Numbered from the stretch's first letter, positions 1 to 9,582 are shown. The stretch: 51,437 bases of DNA from Candidatus Atribacteria bacterium UBA6251 (GCA_002441285.1 DJVR01000016.1:1-51437), one strand, 5' to 3'. The notes: generated by a model from the letters alone, not told the origin. Numbers and translations are program-made.

Positions 1-90
1 CTTTTGTTAAAGGGGAGCAGTATAATAAATAATTGGGGAGTACAAATTGGTAAACAGAAGTTAGAGAGGTAGGGGTATGGTATTGTAAGA

Positions 91-160
91 TTAATTGTTA
101 GGCTAACTGGTAAGCTTAGCAACTAGATACTAATGACCATTAACTAACAACTTATGACTA
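91..160. repeat. Degenerate TAACT-type intergenic tract (copy A)
   Basis: Spacer upstream of rapZ made of loosely repeated words such as GGCTAACTGG, ACTAATGAC and TTAACTAAC. The 20-mer at 129-148 matches 39032-39051 at 18 of 20 positions, 39 kb away, so this is a dispersed family and not only local low complexity. No gene is visible in positions 1-181. Confidence 0.5.
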
Positions 161-181
161 TATAGAAGAGGTTAAAAACAA

Positions 182-1057
182 TTGGATAAGACTAGATTTG
201 TAATTATTACCGGATTATCAGGAGCTGGGAAGAGTATAGCAGTTAGATGTTTTGAGGACTCTGGATTTTTTTGTGTGGATAATATCCCTTCTCAATTGAT
301 TCTTAAATTTGCGGAAATTTGTTTAAAATCTAAAGATAAGTTGTCCAAAATTGCTTTGGTGGTGGATATTAGAGGCGGAATATTTTTTAAAGATCTTTAT
401 AAATCATTAGAATACTTAAAAGATATAGGTATTAACCGAGAAATATTATTTTTAGAAGCCAGTGATGAAGTACTGGTACACCGCTTTAGTAGTACAAGAA
501 GAAAACATCCTCTTAATTTATCAGGCAGTATTATGGAAAACATTCAAGCAGAAAGAGAACAACTTAAAGAGTTAAGATCATTGGCAGATTTAATAATTGA
601 TACTTCTAATTTAACTCCTAAACAATTAAATAACGAAATTATCAGGAGTTTTATTAAAAGAAAAAAACAGAAGATTCAAATAACTCTGGTATCTTTTGGT
701 TATAAATATGGTCTACCTATAGATGTCGATATTATTTTTGATCTTAGATTTCTTCCTAATCCCTTTTATGTTGAAGATTTAAGAGCTTTACCCGGAACCA
801 ATTCTGCTGTAGAAAATTATCTGGCAAAATTCCCCATAACTCAATACTTTACTCATAAATTTTTTGAGCTAATTGAATATTTAATTCCTTATTATCTGCA
901 AGAAGGGAAGACTTATCTATCGATTGCATTTGGTTGTACCGGGGGGAGACATCGCTCTGTAACCTTGATTAATAGTCTAGCCAAATATTTAAAAACTTGC
1001 GGTTATAAAACTTTAGTTAGACACCGAGATGTGAAGAAAGAAGAAATAAAAGAATGA
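182..1057 (+). CDS. rapZ: RapZ-type RNase adapter / nucleotide-binding protein
   Basis: A 291-residue protein of normal RapZ length, starting at TTG. A Walker A P-loop GLSGAGKS lies near residues 11-18, and the family hallmark GCTGGRHRSV is in the C-terminal domain. In Enterobacteria RapZ guides RNase E to the sRNA GlmZ and so controls glucosamine-6-phosphate synthesis; in Gram-positive-type genomes the role of this homologue (YvcJ) is less clear. It is 9 nt upstream of yvcK, and the order rapZ-yvcK-whiA is conserved in many bacteria, which supports the call. The purine-rich AGAAGAGG about 10 nt upstream can serve as ribosome-binding site. Confidence 0.93.
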   Translation: MDKTRFVIITGLSGAGKSIAVRCFEDSGFFCVDNIPSQLILKFAEICLKSKDKLSKIALVVDIRGGIFFKDLYKSLEYLKDIGINREILFLEASDEVLVHRFSSTRRKHPLNLSGSIMENIQAEREQLKELRSLADLIIDTSNLTPKQLNNEIIRSFIKRKKQKIQITLVSFGYKYGLPIDVDIIFDLRFLPNPFYVEDLRALPGTNSAVENYLAKFPITQYFTHKFFELIEYLIPYYLQEGKTYLSIAFGCTGGRHRSVTLINSLAKYLKTCGYKTLVRHRDVKKEEIKE

Positions 1058-1066
1058 AAACAGGTT

Positions 1067-2359
1067 ATGAATAAAGTTAAGAATAAAAATTTACTCTGGC
1101 GTTGGCTTTCTCCAGGGATAAGGATTAAAAGATATATTTTTACCATAATCCTCGGCATATTTTTATTAATTGTGGGTTGGTATTGTTGTTTTAATGATAA
1201 TTTTTTTATTTATATTAAGAATAATTTAAAGATTCTCTTTCAACACTCTCATCAATTAATGATTATTTTGGGTATTTTTCTAGAGCTTGTTGCTCTAGGG
1301 ATGATAATCTGGGGAATCAGAAATTTAAACAGATCAATTGTGCAGACTATTGCCCCCAGATATGCAGATAGAATTTCACAATTAGTCTACACTAAGCATA
1401 TTTTAAGCAAAGGACCTAAAATAGTCACCATCGGAGGCGGAACTGGGCTTTATACCCTATTAAGAGGTTTAAAAAAGATTACTAATAATATTACAGCAGT
1501 AGTGACTGTATTTGATAGCGGGGGGAGTTCAGGCAAACTAAGAAGAGAGTTGGGGATTTTACCCCCCGGAGATATAAGGAATTGTTTAGTAGCCTTAGCT
1601 ACCGATGAACCTTTAATGGAGCAATTATTCCAGTACCGTTTTTCTAATGGAAGTTTAGAAGGGCATAGCTTTGGAAATTTATTTATTACTGCTATGTCTG
1701 AAGTGAGTGGTGATTTTGTAAAGGCAATTGAGAAATCCAGTGAAATCTTGTCTATCCGAGGTAAGGTTTTACCCTCTTCCTTACAGAATGTAACCCTGAT
1801 AGCCAGAACACAGGAGGGAATAATCATTAGGGGAGAGAATGAGATTACCCAGAGCAATATGAGGATAAAGCGGATTTACCTGGAACCAAAAAGTGTTTTA
1901 CCTCTACCGGAAACCCTGGAAGCAATACAACAGGCAGATTTAATTATTTTAGGACCAGGAAGTTTGTATACCAGTGTAATATGTAATCTATTAGTAAAAG
2001 GGATACCAGAAGCAATTATCAATTCTAAGGCTTTAAAAGTGTATATCTGTAACCTAATGACTCAACGGGGAGAAACCAATAATTATTCTGCTTCCCGTCA
2101 TTTAAAAGAAGTAGAAAGATATTTAGGAAAAGGTAGCATAGATTATCTGATAGTAAATACTGCCCGGATCAGTGAGGAATTAAAAGAAAAATATGCTCGA
2201 GAAGGTTCTAGTCAGGTAATTATTGATCAAGAGGAAATAAAGAGATTAAAAGTCCGGTGGATAGAAAAAGATCTCTGGCTGGACCATCAGCTTGCTCGTC
2301 ATGATTCTGATCTTTTAGCGGAAGTGATTAATGATTTATTAATTAAGGAGAAAGGATAA
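1067..2359 (+). CDS. yvcK: YvcK/CofD-like gluconeogenesis factor with N-terminal membrane anchor
   Basis: A 430-residue protein. The core starts at the glycine-rich nucleotide-sugar-binding motif GGGTGLYT (residues 123-130), followed by DSGGSSGKLRRE, as in the YvcK branch of the CofD family. YvcK proteins bind UDP-sugars and are needed for normal cell-wall synthesis and growth on gluconeogenic carbon. About 110 residues are added in front of the core, with two hydrophobic segments (about 24-42 and 62-84), so this form should be membrane-tethered. The stop codon abuts the whiA start, indicating co-transcription and coupling. Confidence 0.93.
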   Translation: MNKVKNKNLLWRWLSPGIRIKRYIFTIILGIFLLIVGWYCCFNDNFFIYIKNNLKILFQHSHQLMIILGIFLELVALGMIIWGIRNLNRSIVQTIAPRYADRISQLVYTKHILSKGPKIVTIGGGTGLYTLLRGLKKITNNITAVVTVFDSGGSSGKLRRELGILPPGDIRNCLVALATDEPLMEQLFQYRFSNGSLEGHSFGNLFITAMSEVSGDFVKAIEKSSEILSIRGKVLPSSLQNVTLIARTQEGIIIRGENEITQSNMRIKRIYLEPKSVLPLPETLEAIQQADLIILGPGSLYTSVICNLLVKGIPEAIINSKALKVYICNLMTQRGETNNYSASRHLKEVERYLGKGSIDYLIVNTARISEELKEKYAREGSSQVIIDQEEIKRLKVRWIEKDLWLDHQLARHDSDLLAEVINDLLIKEKG

Positions 2360-3283
2360 GTGTTATTTTATTATCGAGTTAGAAATGAATTGGCCAGGCT
2401 TATTCCTCAAGATTTTGAGGAAAAAAGAGATGAGTTATTAGCCTTTATCCGTCTTAAAGGAAGCATTATTAGTAAAAACGAAAAAACTGATTTAATGATG
2501 TCTTTATACGATACAGTAGAAACTCGAATATCTTATCGTTTGATTAAAGAAGTATTCAGGATTAGACCCCTGGTTAAGGTTCGTAAGATAGCCAAAAATC
2601 AGAAAAAATTTTCTCTTATTGGTTATGATATAAATAAAGAAAAAAAGGTTTTTGAAGATTTTTACCTCATTTACAAAACTCTTATGGAAAAGGATATTAT
2701 TTCTCTAAGCAAAACCAACTTTTCTTACCCTGCTTATTTAAGAGGAATTTTTTTACTTAATGGTTTTGTCAATGACCCTGAGAGGATGTATCATTTGACA
2801 ATTTTGTGCCCTGATAGAGAAGAAGCAAATTTTATTTATCATCTTCTAAGTCCTTACTCTCTGGATTTTAAGATTGGACCCTGGAAAAAGCAATGGCTGG
2901 TATATTTAAAAAAAGGTGAAAAGATCTTTGAATTTCTACGTTTACTGGGGGTCCAGAACGCCCTGCTTTATTATCAAGATATAAGAGCAAGAAAGGATAT
3001 AGTAAATACAGTTAATCGATTAGTAAATTGCGAAACAGCTAATTTGAATAAAGTAATCTGTTCCGCGGTTGAACAATTAAAAAAAATAGATATAATAGAA
3101 AAGAGAGTGGGGCTTGAAAATATTTCTCCTAAGCTAGCTGTAGCGGCTTCTCTTAGAAAGAAGTATCCTTATGCTAGTTTGCAAGAAATAGTCCGGGAAG
3201 CCAATTATGAAATTTCTAAATCCGGGCTCTATCACCGTTTACGAAAGATATATAAAATGGCTGATGAATTAATAAATAATTGA
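2360..3283 (+). CDS. whiA: WhiA-type DNA-binding protein
   Basis: A 307-residue protein starting at GTG immediately after the yvcK stop, with AAGGAG 9 nt upstream. It has the WhiA arrangement: an N-terminal homing-endonuclease-like (LAGLIDADG-fold) domain without nuclease motifs, then a C-terminal helix-turn-helix region ending in a conserved pattern (YASLQEIVREANYEISKSGL, about residues 273-292). WhiA regulates sporulation in Streptomyces and cell division or chromosome segregation in Bacillus. Position after rapZ-yvcK is typical. No spore genes are seen here, so a division-related role is more likely. Confidence 0.93.
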   Translation: MLFYYRVRNELARLIPQDFEEKRDELLAFIRLKGSIISKNEKTDLMMSLYDTVETRISYRLIKEVFRIRPLVKVRKIAKNQKKFSLIGYDINKEKKVFEDFYLIYKTLMEKDIISLSKTNFSYPAYLRGIFLLNGFVNDPERMYHLTILCPDREEANFIYHLLSPYSLDFKIGPWKKQWLVYLKKGEKIFEFLRLLGVQNALLYYQDIRARKDIVNTVNRLVNCETANLNKVICSAVEQLKKIDIIEKRVGLENISPKLAVAASLRKKYPYASLQEIVREANYEISKSGLYHRLRKIYKMADELINN

Positions 3284-3336
3284 ATAATCTCTGGGACAGA
3301 GAAAAAATTCTCTGTGAATTTGAAAAGGAGAGGAAA

Positions 3337-4437
3337 ATGGCCAAGGTAATTCTAAAAAATTTTACTAAAAAATTTAAAGATATAGTAGCAGTAGATAATC
3401 TTAATATTGAAATAGAAGACAAAGAATTTGCGGTATTAGTTGGTCCCTCTGGATGTGGTAAAACTACTACTTTAAGAGCTATTGCGGGTTTAGAAGAAGC
3501 CACAGAAGGAGAGATTTATATTGGAGACAGATTGGTGAATGATATTCAACCCAAAGATAGAGACATAGCTATGGTCTTTCAGAATTATGCCCTTTATCCA
3601 CATATGGATGTGTATAATAATATGGCTTTTGGTTTAAAATTAAGGAAACTTCCCAAAGATGAGATCGACGATAGAGTAAAAGAAGCCGCAGAGATATTGG
3701 GGATAGATAACCTACTTAAACGAAAACCTAAAGAATTATCTGGTGGTCAAAGACAAAGAGTAGCGGTAGGAAGAGCTATTGTACGGAAACCCAAAGTCTT
3801 TTTATTTGATGAACCACTTTCTAATCTTGATGCTAAATTGCGAGTAGCTATGCGGGCGGAAATAAGCAAACTTCATCGTAGATTAGAAACTACTATAATT
3901 TATGTCACTCACGACCAGGTAGAAGCAATGACTATGGCTAGTCGAATATTTATTATGAATGAAGGTCGGCTCCAACAATCAGGTTCTCCTCTGGAAGTAT
4001 ATAAACAACCAGCAAATAAATTTGTTGCTGGTTTTATCGGCTCTCCAGCAATGAATTTTATATCTACTAAAATTGTGAAAGAACAAGAAGAATATTTTGT
4101 AGATGCAGAAAGTTTTAAATTAAAGATTCCTTCTTTATTTTACTCTTACCTATCTCCCTATGTAAATAAAGAGGTAATTTTTGGAGTAAGACCCGAAGAT
4201 ATTCATGACCAGGAATTTTTCCCCGAATTGGCTAAAGCCAATATAATAGAAACAAAAGTGGAGGTTATTGAACCTCTGGGAGCAGAAATTTTAATTTATC
4301 TTATGTGTGGTAAACATTCAATGGTAAGCAAAGTAGATAATCGTACTCATTCAGAAGTAGATCAGAAATTAAAAGTAGTAGTGGATATGGAAAAGACCCA
4401 TTTCTTTGATCCTGAAACTTTATTAACCATAATATAA
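3337..4437 (+). CDS. ugpC: Sugar-type ABC transporter ATP-binding protein (UgpC/MsmK/MalK family)
   Basis: A 366-residue ATPase from the ATG at 3337, preceded by AAAGGAGAGG; an upstream in-frame TTG at 3280 has no such site. Walker A is GPSGCGKTT (36-44), the signature LSGGQ (134-138) and Walker B FLFDEP (155-160), with the D-loop SNLDAKLR. The C-terminal third is the TOBE/MalK-type regulatory domain. No permease or binding-protein gene is nearby, so it probably energises carbohydrate or glycerol-phosphate permeases encoded elsewhere. The exact substrate cannot be read from the sequence. Confidence 0.9.
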   Translation: MAKVILKNFTKKFKDIVAVDNLNIEIEDKEFAVLVGPSGCGKTTTLRAIAGLEEATEGEIYIGDRLVNDIQPKDRDIAMVFQNYALYPHMDVYNNMAFGLKLRKLPKDEIDDRVKEAAEILGIDNLLKRKPKELSGGQRQRVAVGRAIVRKPKVFLFDEPLSNLDAKLRVAMRAEISKLHRRLETTIIYVTHDQVEAMTMASRIFIMNEGRLQQSGSPLEVYKQPANKFVAGFIGSPAMNFISTKIVKEQEEYFVDAESFKLKIPSLFYSYLSPYVNKEVIFGVRPEDIHDQEFFPELAKANIIETKVEVIEPLGAEILIYLMCGKHSMVSKVDNRTHSEVDQKLKVVVDMEKTHFFDPETLLTII

Positions 4438-4489
4438 TTAAGGAGAAAAATTTAGAATATATCCTTATTGAAAAAGGGGGAAAATAATT

Positions 4490-5983
4490 GTGTTTAATAA
4501 AATGAGCTATGAACTCGCACTAAAACAAAAACAAAAATTGATTCTCACTCCCCAGTTATATCAATCGATTAAAATATTACAATTGAATTTGTTAGAATTA
4601 AAAAATTTGATCCAGCAAGAATTGATAGATAATCCTCTTTTAGAAATTTCTTCTCAGTTTGAATTTTCTGAAGAAAATAGTAATTCTAAAGAAGAAAATA
4701 ATGAAAAAATAATTCAACTAAAAGAAAAAAGCAAAGATAATGCTTTAGAATACTGGGAGAATTACTTCCAGGAAGATGAACCTCCTTTAGTTTCAGAAGA
4801 TAAATCATTACAGGATAGAAAAAATGTTTGGGAAAATTATCTTAGTTATGATATATCTTTAGCTGATTACTTATTAAGGCAGCTAGGAACAGTAGTCAAT
4901 AATGACATAGATTATAAAATTGGTGAGTACCTAATAGGGAATATTGATGAGAATGGATATTTGACTATTACATTAGAAATAATTGCCCACGATTTAAACA
5001 TAAAAATAGAAAAAATAAAAAAAATACTGGGTATAATTCAGAATTTTGATCCACCTGGAGTGGGGGCTAGGAACCTGGAAGAATGTCTATTAATTCAAAA
5101 AAGATATTTAAATTTGGAAAACAGGTATTTAGAAGAGCTGATTAAAAACCATTTAAAGGATTTAGCTCAGAGGGATTATCATAAAATTTCTCACGATTTG
5201 GGCATATCTTTATCAGAAGTTAAAGATTTATCAGAGATAATTAAAAAAAGTTTTGATCCCAAGCCAGGCAGAAAAATAGGTAGCCCTCGAGAAATTAAGT
5301 ATATAATTCCTGATTTAATACTATTAAAGGATGAAGATAGATATAGATTAATGCTCAATGAAGAGTTTTTACCCCGGTTAAATTTAAATTCTTTATACAA
5401 AAAATATTTATCTAAAGATGGATTAGATTCTGCTGAACAGTTTGCAGGGTTGGTAAGAAAAGATGAGCACACTTGTCAAGAAAGAAAAGAGACTATTGAG
5501 TATATCAAAAAAAAGTTACAATCGGCTAAATCTTTAATCAGGGGTATTGAACAGAGGAAAAAAACTATATATAATGTAGCGGAAATAATTGTTGAACACC
5601 AAAAAGAATTTTTAGATAAAGGTATTTTATATATCAAGCCTCTATCTTTAAGAGAAATAGCTGATAGATTAAGAATTCATGAATCTACAGTATCGCGAGC
5701 GATTCATGATAAGACTATTCAGACTCCACGAGGTGTATTGAGCTTAAAATTTTTCTTCTCTCGGGGAGTAGAAGCTAATAAGGGGAAAATAACCTCAGCT
5801 GATCGGATTAAAAGATTGATAAAACTGTATATTGAGCAAGAAGATCTTAACGAACCTTTGAGCGATAAAGATTTAGCAGATTTATTATTCAGGAGGGAGA
5901 GGATAGAGCTCTCTCGTCGGACTATCAATAAATATCGAGAAGCAATGGGTATACCGGCTTCTAATTTACGGAAAAAGATTTGA
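4490..5983 (+). CDS. rpoN: RNA polymerase sigma-54 factor
   Basis: A 497-residue sigma-54 with all three regions. The N-terminal activator-interacting domain is glutamine- and leucine-rich (KLILTPQLYQSIKILQLNLL). A core-binding domain occupies about 110-310. The C-terminal DNA-binding part has a helix-turn-helix and the RpoN box SRRTINKYRE (475-484). The GTG start is 9 nt after a G-rich ribosome-binding site (AAAAAGGGGG); an ATG four codons later is the alternative. No bacterial enhancer-binding protein and no clear sigma-54 promoter were found in the window, so its targets are elsewhere. Confidence 0.95.
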   Translation: MFNKMSYELALKQKQKLILTPQLYQSIKILQLNLLELKNLIQQELIDNPLLEISSQFEFSEENSNSKEENNEKIIQLKEKSKDNALEYWENYFQEDEPPLVSEDKSLQDRKNVWENYLSYDISLADYLLRQLGTVVNNDIDYKIGEYLIGNIDENGYLTITLEIIAHDLNIKIEKIKKILGIIQNFDPPGVGARNLEECLLIQKRYLNLENRYLEELIKNHLKDLAQRDYHKISHDLGISLSEVKDLSEIIKKSFDPKPGRKIGSPREIKYIIPDLILLKDEDRYRLMLNEEFLPRLNLNSLYKKYLSKDGLDSAEQFAGLVRKDEHTCQERKETIEYIKKKLQSAKSLIRGIEQRKKTIYNVAEIIVEHQKEFLDKGILYIKPLSLREIADRLRIHESTVSRAIHDKTIQTPRGVLSLKFFFSRGVEANKGKITSADRIKRLIKLYIEQEDLNEPLSDKDLADLLFRRERIELSRRTINKYREAMGIPASNLRKKI

Positions 5984-6067
5984 ATCCTAATCGAAATATT
6001 TTTGCTATGTAGTTATAGATTAATTTACAAAAATTAGATTAAAATAGGATAAGGAGGTAAACAAATA

Positions 6068-7060
6068 ATGGTAAAAGTTGGTATTAATGGATTTGGTAGA
6101 ATAGGGAGGATTGTTTTTAGAGCCGGGCTTAAAGATCAAGAAATTGAATTTTTAGCGGTAAACGATATTGCTAATATAGAGACATTGGCCCATCTTCTAA
6201 AGTACGATTCTATTCACGGAGTGTTGCCAGAAGTTAAGGTAGAAGGTGATACCATTATAACTGGCGAAAGGAAAGTAAAGATATTTAATGAGAAAGACCC
6301 TGCTAATATCCCCTGGAAAAAACTGGGAGTAGATATCGTGATTGAGTCTACAGGTATTTTTAGGGATCGTGAAGGAGCCTCCAAGCACCTTTCAGCGGGA
6401 GCCAAAAAGGTAATTATTTCAGCCCCGGCTAAGGGTGAGGATATTACTATAGTGATGGGAGTAAATCATGAAAAATATAAAGCTGATGAACATCATATCA
6501 TCTCTAACGCATCTTGTACTACCAACTGTTTAGCTCCGGCAGTTAAAGTATTAAATGAAGTTTTTGGTCTAGAAAAAGGGGCAATGACCACCATTCACTC
6601 TTATACTTCTGATCAGAGACTGATGGATTTACCCCACAAAGATTTTAGAAGAGCACGAGCAGCTGCTCTTTCTATGGTTCCTACCACTACCGGAGCAGCT
6701 AAAGCAGTAAGTTTAGTAATCCCTGAGTTAAAAGGGAAAATAAATGGTTTTGCGGTCAGAGTTCCTACTCCCAATGTTTCTTTAGTTGATTTAGTAGCAA
6801 CTTTGAAAAGAAAGACTACTGTAGAAGAGGTAAATCAAGTTTTTAAAGAAGCTGCCCAGAAGGAGTTAGCCGGAATTTTAGAATATACTGAAGAGCCTTT
6901 GGTATCTAAAGATTTTAATGGCTCTTCTTTTTCTTGTATTATTGATGGTTTATCTACTATGGTAATTGATGATAATTTAGTTAAAGTTGTAGCCTGGTAT
7001 GATAATGAATGGGGCTATTCCTGTAGAATTTTAGATCTAGTTAAATATATTGGAAAGTAG
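6068..7060 (+). CDS. gap: Glyceraldehyde-3-phosphate dehydrogenase (phosphorylating)
   Basis: A 330-residue type I GAPDH. The NAD-binding GFGRIGR is at residues 8-14 and the active-site Cys150 lies in ASCTTNC. The ending WYDNEWGYSCRILDL is characteristic. It converts glyceraldehyde-3-phosphate, phosphate and NAD+ to 1,3-bisphosphoglycerate and NADH in the cytoplasm. A near-perfect ribosome-binding site AAGGAGGT (6051-6058) precedes the ATG, suggesting strong translation. It is followed by tpiA, without the usual pgk in between. Confidence 0.97.
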   Translation: MVKVGINGFGRIGRIVFRAGLKDQEIEFLAVNDIANIETLAHLLKYDSIHGVLPEVKVEGDTIITGERKVKIFNEKDPANIPWKKLGVDIVIESTGIFRDREGASKHLSAGAKKVIISAPAKGEDITIVMGVNHEKYKADEHHIISNASCTTNCLAPAVKVLNEVFGLEKGAMTTIHSYTSDQRLMDLPHKDFRRARAAALSMVPTTTGAAKAVSLVIPELKGKINGFAVRVPTPNVSLVDLVATLKRKTTVEEVNQVFKEAAQKELAGILEYTEEPLVSKDFNGSSFSCIIDGLSTMVIDDNLVKVVAWYDNEWGYSCRILDLVKYIGK

Positions 7061-7176
7061 ATGGTGAATATATATTTTAAATCTATACTCTTTAATTTAG
7101 GTAGATTAGTATTAAACAAAAATGAACTTAGAATTAGATGCATCTTATGATTTTACAGGGTCAGGGAGGTAAGATA

Positions 7177-7938
7177 ATGCGTATTCCAGTAATTGCAGGA
7201 AATTGGAAGATGAATAAAACTGTGGTGGAATCAACGGCACTAGTAAAAGAAATTAAAGATTTTGTTCGAAATTATAAAGGAGTAGAAATTGTAGTTTGCC
7301 CACCTTTTACTTCTTTATGGATAGTAAAAGGCGTGATAAATGGATCTAATCTACACCTGGGAGCACAGGATATGTACTGGGAAGAGCGGGGTGCCTTCAC
7401 TGGAGAAATATCGCCTTTAATGCTTAAAGATGTTGGATGCGAATATGTCATTTTAGGGCATTCAGAAAGAAGAGGACACTTTAAAGAAAGTTCGGAAGAA
7501 GTAGGGAAAAAAGTAAAAGCTGCCCTGAAGATTAATCTATTACCGATTGTTTGTGTGGGTGAAAATTTACTAGAGCGAGAAGAAGGTAAAACCCGAGTAG
7601 TGATAGAAAAGCAGGTTAAGGCATTATTTTCGGAAATTGATGCCCCTGATGCTCGCCGGATTATTATTGCTTATGAACCAGTGTGGGCTATCGGGACAGG
7701 AAAATCAGCTAATGCAACAGATGCTAATCAAATTATTGGATATATTAGAGAACTATTTTCTCAAGAATATGGTAAGGTAGTCAGTGAACAGATTAAAATT
7801 TTATATGGCGGAAGCGTGAATCCAGATAATATAAAAGAGTTTATTGATGAACCCGAGATTGATGGGGCTCTAGTAGGAGGAGCTAGCTTAAATGCCCTGA
7901 GTTTTTCTCAGATAGTGAAAGCTACTCAATTATTTTGA
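7177..7938 (+). CDS. tpiA: Triosephosphate isomerase
   Basis: A 253-residue enzyme from the ATG at 7177, chosen because GGGAGGT lies just upstream and because the family starts with this MRIPVIAGNWKMNK segment; an earlier in-frame ATG at 7138 would add 13 unrelated residues. Catalytic residues are Lys11, His95 (in GHSERR) and Glu167 (in AYEPVWAIGTG), with the phosphate-binding YGGSV near the end. It interconverts dihydroxyacetone phosphate and glyceraldehyde-3-phosphate. It lies 116 nt after gap, probably in the same transcription unit. Confidence 0.96.
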   Translation: MRIPVIAGNWKMNKTVVESTALVKEIKDFVRNYKGVEIVVCPPFTSLWIVKGVINGSNLHLGAQDMYWEERGAFTGEISPLMLKDVGCEYVILGHSERRGHFKESSEEVGKKVKAALKINLLPIVCVGENLLEREEGKTRVVIEKQVKALFSEIDAPDARRIIIAYEPVWAIGTGKSANATDANQIIGYIRELFSQEYGKVVSEQIKILYGGSVNPDNIKEFIDEPEIDGALVGGASLNALSFSQIVKATQLF

Positions 7939-8057
7939 GGTAATATAAAGATTTGTTCAAGGTATTTTTATGCAAATGATTTTCAAAAAAATATTGGTTA
8001 CCTAATATTTTAGAAAAGACCAAAAAATTAAAATAAAAAATTTTAAGGAGTTTAAAG

Positions 8058-8282
8058 ATGCCAATTTTTTTAATGGTAATTCAGATTGTAGTAAGTATAG
8101 CTTTAATTTTAGCAGTAATATTTCAGAGAAGAAAATCAAGCCGTGCTTCTGGAATCTTTGGGGGAGGAACAGTTGCTGATTACGGTGGGAAGAAAGGTAA
8201 AGAAGCTTTCCTAATGAAAATTACCACTGTTATTGCGGTAATATTTATTTTTACTTCTTTGATGATAAATTTAATCAAATAG
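8058..8282 (+). CDS. secG: SecG protein-export membrane subunit
   Basis: A 74-residue protein with two hydrophobic segments (about 3-21 and 54-73) around a polar loop containing the SecG-like GIFGGGTVADYGGKKGKEAF. SecG assists SecYE translocation. The position after tpiA matches the gap-(pgk)-tpiA-secG order of many bacteria. TTAAGGAG precedes the start codon. Confidence 0.9.
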   Translation: MPIFLMVIQIVVSIALILAVIFQRRKSSRASGIFGGGTVADYGGKKGKEAFLMKITTVIAVIFIFTSLMINLIK

Positions 8283-8298
8283 GTTGATGTAATTAAGA

Positions 8299-9336
8299 AT
8301 GAGTAGATTTATTAAATCAATTCAGGAAGTAGAAGATTTTAAAATAGAAGAAAAAAGAAAATTTTTTTCAGCTACCCATGAAGAGATAGAAAAAGGATTA
8401 ACTACTGATATCTATTTTATCCGAGCTCAAGAGGTTTTAAGATATCTTCAATTAGAGAATACTATGGTAACTGCAGAGATTTTTCCCCGAGAAGAAGGAA
8501 TGCTAGCAGGAGTTCAGGAAGTTTATAATCTTTTAAAAGATAAGAAGATAAAACTTTGGGCCTTAAAGGAAGGGAAAATTTTTCAAAGTAAAGAGACGGT
8601 AATGAGAATCGAGGGACCTTATTCGGAGTTTGGAATTTTTGAAACAGTTATCCTGGGTATTTTGGCTAGTAGTTCAGCCTGGGCGACGGCAGCCTGGAAG
8701 TGCAAAGAAGCAGCTGGAGATAAGAAAATAATCTGTTTTGGCTCGCGACACATACACCCGGCAGTAGCACCAGTAATGGAAAGATCTGCTCTAGTAGGTG
8801 GCGTTGATGGCGTAAGCTGTATCCTGGGAGCTAAACTAAGTAAAACAAAACCTCAGGGAACGATTCCTCATGCGGTGATAATTATAGCTGGAGATACTGT
8901 AAAAGTAGCAAAAGCTTATCATTTTTGTATACCTCCGAAAGTACCCAGAATTATTCTAGTAGACACCTTTAAGGATGAAGCAGAAGAATCGATACGGGTG
9001 GCTAAAATCCTAAAAAAGAATTTAACTGGAGTTAGGTTAGATACTCCTAGTGAAAGAGGAGGGGTTACCCCTGATCTGGTTAAAGAAGTAAGAACAAGGC
9101 TGGATTTGGCTGGGTTTTCAGAAGTAAAGATCTTTGTATCTGGTGGACTGAACCCTGAAAGAATAACTGTTTTAAGTAAAATGCCCGCTGATGCCTTTGG
9201 GGTAGGTAGTTACATCAGTGATGCCAGTCCCATAGATATGACTTTAGATATTAAAGAGGTAGAAGGTAAACCATTAGCGAAGAGAGGAAGAATACCAGGT
9301 AAGATAGAAAATGAAAGATTAGAAAGAATTTTATAA
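8299..9336 (+). CDS. pncB: Nicotinate phosphoribosyltransferase
   Basis: A 345-residue type II phosphoribosyltransferase-fold protein of the short nicotinate phosphoribosyltransferase group. Visible motifs include GSRHIHPAVAPVMERSALVGG (active-site region, about residues 152-172), DTPSERGGVTPD, and the C-terminal phosphate-binding VSGGLNPERI then FGVGSYISD. It converts nicotinate and PRPP to nicotinate mononucleotide for NAD salvage. It lies 16 nt after secG with only a weak ribosome-binding site. Quinolinate phosphoribosyltransferase (nadC) is a relative, but the histidine-rich region and length fit PncB better. Confidence 0.85.
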   Translation: MSRFIKSIQEVEDFKIEEKRKFFSATHEEIEKGLTTDIYFIRAQEVLRYLQLENTMVTAEIFPREEGMLAGVQEVYNLLKDKKIKLWALKEGKIFQSKETVMRIEGPYSEFGIFETVILGILASSSAWATAAWKCKEAAGDKKIICFGSRHIHPAVAPVMERSALVGGVDGVSCILGAKLSKTKPQGTIPHAVIIIAGDTVKVAKAYHFCIPPKVPRIILVDTFKDEAEESIRVAKILKKNLTGVRLDTPSERGGVTPDLVKEVRTRLDLAGFSEVKIFVSGGLNPERITVLSKMPADAFGVGSYISDASPIDMTLDIKEVEGKPLAKRGRIPGKIENERLERIL

Positions 9337-9453
9337 AGAGTAATATAATTTTTTGGGAAAATTAGTTTACTTTTTCTTTTTTTATAATATAATAAGAAGC
9401 AATAAATAGAAAAATTAAGGATTTTTAAAGGATTTTTAAAAATAAAAAAATTG

Positions 9454-9541
9454 GCCGGGATGGCGGAATAGGTAGACGCGCTAGCTTGAGGGGCTAGTGA
9501 GCGGTTTGCTTGTGGGGGTTCAAATCCCCCTCCCGGCACCA
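9454..9541 (+). tRNA. tRNA-Leu (anticodon GAG)
   Basis: Class II tRNA of 88 nt with CCA encoded. The acceptor stem is GCCGGGA with TCCCGGC. The anticodon arm is CTAGC-TTGAGGG-GCTAG, giving anticodon GAG. A long variable arm follows (AGCGGTTTGCTT region), then the T arm GGGGGTTCAAATCCCCC. Confidence 0.96.
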
Positions 9542-9556
9542 ATTATTCTTATGAAT

Positions 9557-9582
9557 AAAAGGAAGAAAAACTTCCTTTTTTT
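9557..9582 (+). terminator. Rho-independent terminator after tRNA-Leu
   Basis: Stem AAAAGGAAG (9557-9565) pairs with CTTCCTTTT (9571-9579) around an A5 loop and runs into a T tract. It separates the tRNA from the hydrogenase operon. Confidence 0.8.

Noticed and set aside
1450..1857. Minus-strand 135-codon frame inside yvcK
   Set aside because: It lies wholly antisense to a conserved gene, shows no recognisable domain and has no ribosome-binding site. The other antisense frames in the window were dropped for the same reason.
9210..9542. Minus-strand open frame of 110 codons with a start like MVPGGGFEPPQ
   Set aside because: It reads the reverse complement of tRNA-Leu, a well-known source of false GGGFEPP proteins, and continues antisense into the pncB gene.
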